NCBI GenBank assembly: GCA_009925045.1
Contig: RFQK01000013.1
Span: forward strand, 1 to 15,804
Direction of reading: 5' to 3'
Origin: Methylococcaceae bacterium
Lineage (GTDB): Bacteria; Pseudomonadota; Gammaproteobacteria; Methylococcales; Methylomonadaceae
Length of the DNA stretch: 15,804 nt
Below are positions 15,045 through 15,804 of the stretch, in pieces (positions within the stretch are counted from its first letter, which is position 1; every line of letters starts with the position of its first letter). Made by a program: the position numbers and the translations under genes. Under the pieces are notes generated by a model. The model saw only the letters and a list, made by a program, of their open reading frames with translations. It searched no databases and had not been told where the DNA came from.

Positions 15045-15398
15045 AGGCACGAGCCGACGGACTGCTGGAGTAGTCGCGATATTCTGTTTGATTTTGACAG
15101 TAACCGGATTAAAAAAGTCTTTGGTCCGGTGCTGAATAATGTCGTGCAAATCATGCAGGCGAATCCCAAGCTGCAAATCAGCGTAGAAGGCCATACTGAC
15201 AGCACCGGCAAACAAGCCTATAACCAAAAACTTTCTGAGCAACGTGCTAGCGCCGTTAAACAAACACTGGTCGAACAAGGCATTGAAGCGAATCGATTGC
15301 AAGATAAAGGCTATGGCGAGAGCCAGCCAGTGACCAGTAATGCGACCCGCGAAGGCCGCGCCCACAACCGCCGTGTTGTTTATCAACCGCTTAAATAG
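15045..15398 (+). pseudogene. 5'-truncated OmpA-family C-terminal (peptidoglycan-binding) domain
   Basis: The frame is open from 15045 to the TAG at 15396 and encodes most of an OmpA-like domain: D-I-L-F-D-F-D-S-N-R-I-K, I-S-V-E-G-H-T-D-S-T-G, Y-N-Q-K-L-S-E-Q-R-A-S-A-V, G-I-E-A-N-R-L, G-Y-G-E-S-Q-P and N-R-R-V-V. These domains bind peptidoglycan non-covalently in the periplasm. The only usable start in frame, GTG at 15129, lies inside the domain, after its first strand, and has no ribosome binding site. Above it the frame meets TAG at 15042, and no signal peptide is seen. Around 15053-15062 the neighbouring frame reads A-D-G, which joined to C-W-S-S-R-D-I-L-F would look like a natural lead-in, so a one-base shift near 15062 is possible. 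The remaining bases back to 14881 hold no gene I recognise. Best read as a decayed or frameshifted outer-membrane protein gene. Confidence 0.65.
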
Positions 15399-15499
15399 GT
15401 GTTTATGTTTTATCGGGGAGCCCCAAGCTTTCCCGATGGCATTTGAAGGGCTCAGTCCCGATTAAGCAGGCATTGTCAAGCTAGAATGACCCCTTCAAA

Positions 15500-15787
15500 T
15501 TATCGCCGTTTCAGATCACGGTAAAAATTTTCGTGCGTTCCAAGCAGGAGCAAGATTCGGGTGGCGGGATCGAATTCATAGGCTAAAAGCATTTGCTGAT
15601 GAGTACTCATAAACTTGTACACATCAACACCTGACAGATCACCGCGTGTGGGTTCACCGATTTCCGGTGTTTTAATAATCACCTCTACAGCTGCGTCAAC
15701 GTCCGCCTTCTGATTTTTCTGTAATTTCTTATAAATCCGGGCAAAGCTAGCCGTCTGTAACACTTGAACAGACAAGGAATCCCTCAC
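15500..15787 (-). CDS. RelE/ParE-type toxin of a type II toxin-antitoxin pair
   Basis: Up to 95 residues. The sequence V-L-Q-T-A-S-F-A-R-I-Y-K-K-L-Q-K-N-Q-K-A, V-D-A-A-V, G-D-L-S-G-V-D-V-Y-K-F, L-L-A-Y-E-F and the end G-T-H-E-N-F-Y-R-D-L-K-R-R match the RelE/ParE fold group in which a basic helical start is followed by a four-strand sheet and a C-terminal H-E-N-F-Y-R-D-L-K motif. Members are ribosome-dependent RNases or gyrase poisons; which one cannot be decided. Two starts are possible: GTG at 15787, or TTG at 15775 with GAGGG five bases upstream, which starts nearer the family N-terminus. A TGA in another frame (15786-15784) overlaps the GTG as GTGA and may end the antitoxin gene, which lies mostly beyond the window. 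Confidence 0.8.
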   Translation of the reverse strand: MRDSLSVQVLQTASFARIYKKLQKNQKADVDAAVEVIIKTPEIGEPTRGDLSGVDVYKFMSTHQQMLLAYEFDPATRILLLLGTHENFYRDLKRR

Positions 15788-15804
15788 TGCTTGTCCTGTG
15801 GCAC

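Noticed and set aside
14976..15386. 136-codon minus-strand frame opposite the OmpA domain
   Set aside because: It mirrors the OmpA coding frame and has no ribosome binding site or family features.
15412..15437. Terminator after the OmpA-domain frame
   Set aside because: ATCGGG and CCCGAT form only a 6-bp stem with a 14-base loop and no T run follows.

Overview
The window looks like a chromosomal segment of a gammaproteobacterium. The GlnL/NtrB, NtrC, PurM and GltX sequences resemble enteric and pseudomonad proteins, a DUF2066 gene sits divergent to purM, and both tRNAs encode their CCA ends. Two outer-membrane porins of the OmpL-like BBP2 type next to nitrogen genes, and moderate GC content, would fit an environmental group such as the methanotrophic Methylococcales. 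That placement is inference only.

Left part (1-8452), a nitrogen-assimilation region: 3' end of a BBP2-type porin, terminator, glutamine synthetase glnA, terminator, exonuclease III (xthA), a second porin on the minus strand, an ammonium channel amtB, a small secreted protein, then the two-component pair ntrB (glnL) and ntrC (glnG). The sequence shows probable NtrC wiring. A GCAC-N7-GTGC dyad (5827-5841) lies about 109 bp upstream of the predicted start of a sigma-54-type -24/-12 element (5917-5932) just before ntrB. Between the divergent porin and amtB genes is a perfect 23-bp inverted repeat, and each arm contains an NtrC-like dyad; the two centres are 31 bp apart. No glnK or glnB gene is present in the window.

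Middle part (8453-12408): a membrane-anchored protein with the layout of an EHD/dynamin-type GTPase but degenerate nucleotide-binding motifs, paired with a small polytopic membrane protein; a DUF2066 exported protein converging on that pair; and purM (TTG start) divergent from DUF2066, closed by a terminator and without an adjacent purN.

Right part (12409-15804): about 330 bp with no recognisable gene. On the minus strand follow a Sel1-repeat exported protein, gltX, a tRNA promoter, tRNA-Ala(GGC), tRNA-Glu(TTC) and a terminator, so glutamyl-tRNA synthetase and its substrate tRNA are neighbours. The end holds a 5'-truncated OmpA-domain gene and a RelE/ParE-type toxin whose antitoxin gene lies mostly beyond the right edge.

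The least ordinary items are the palindromic NtrC-like double site, the complete NtrC/sigma-54 autoregulatory architecture before ntrBC, and the degenerate EHD-like protein with its membrane partner.
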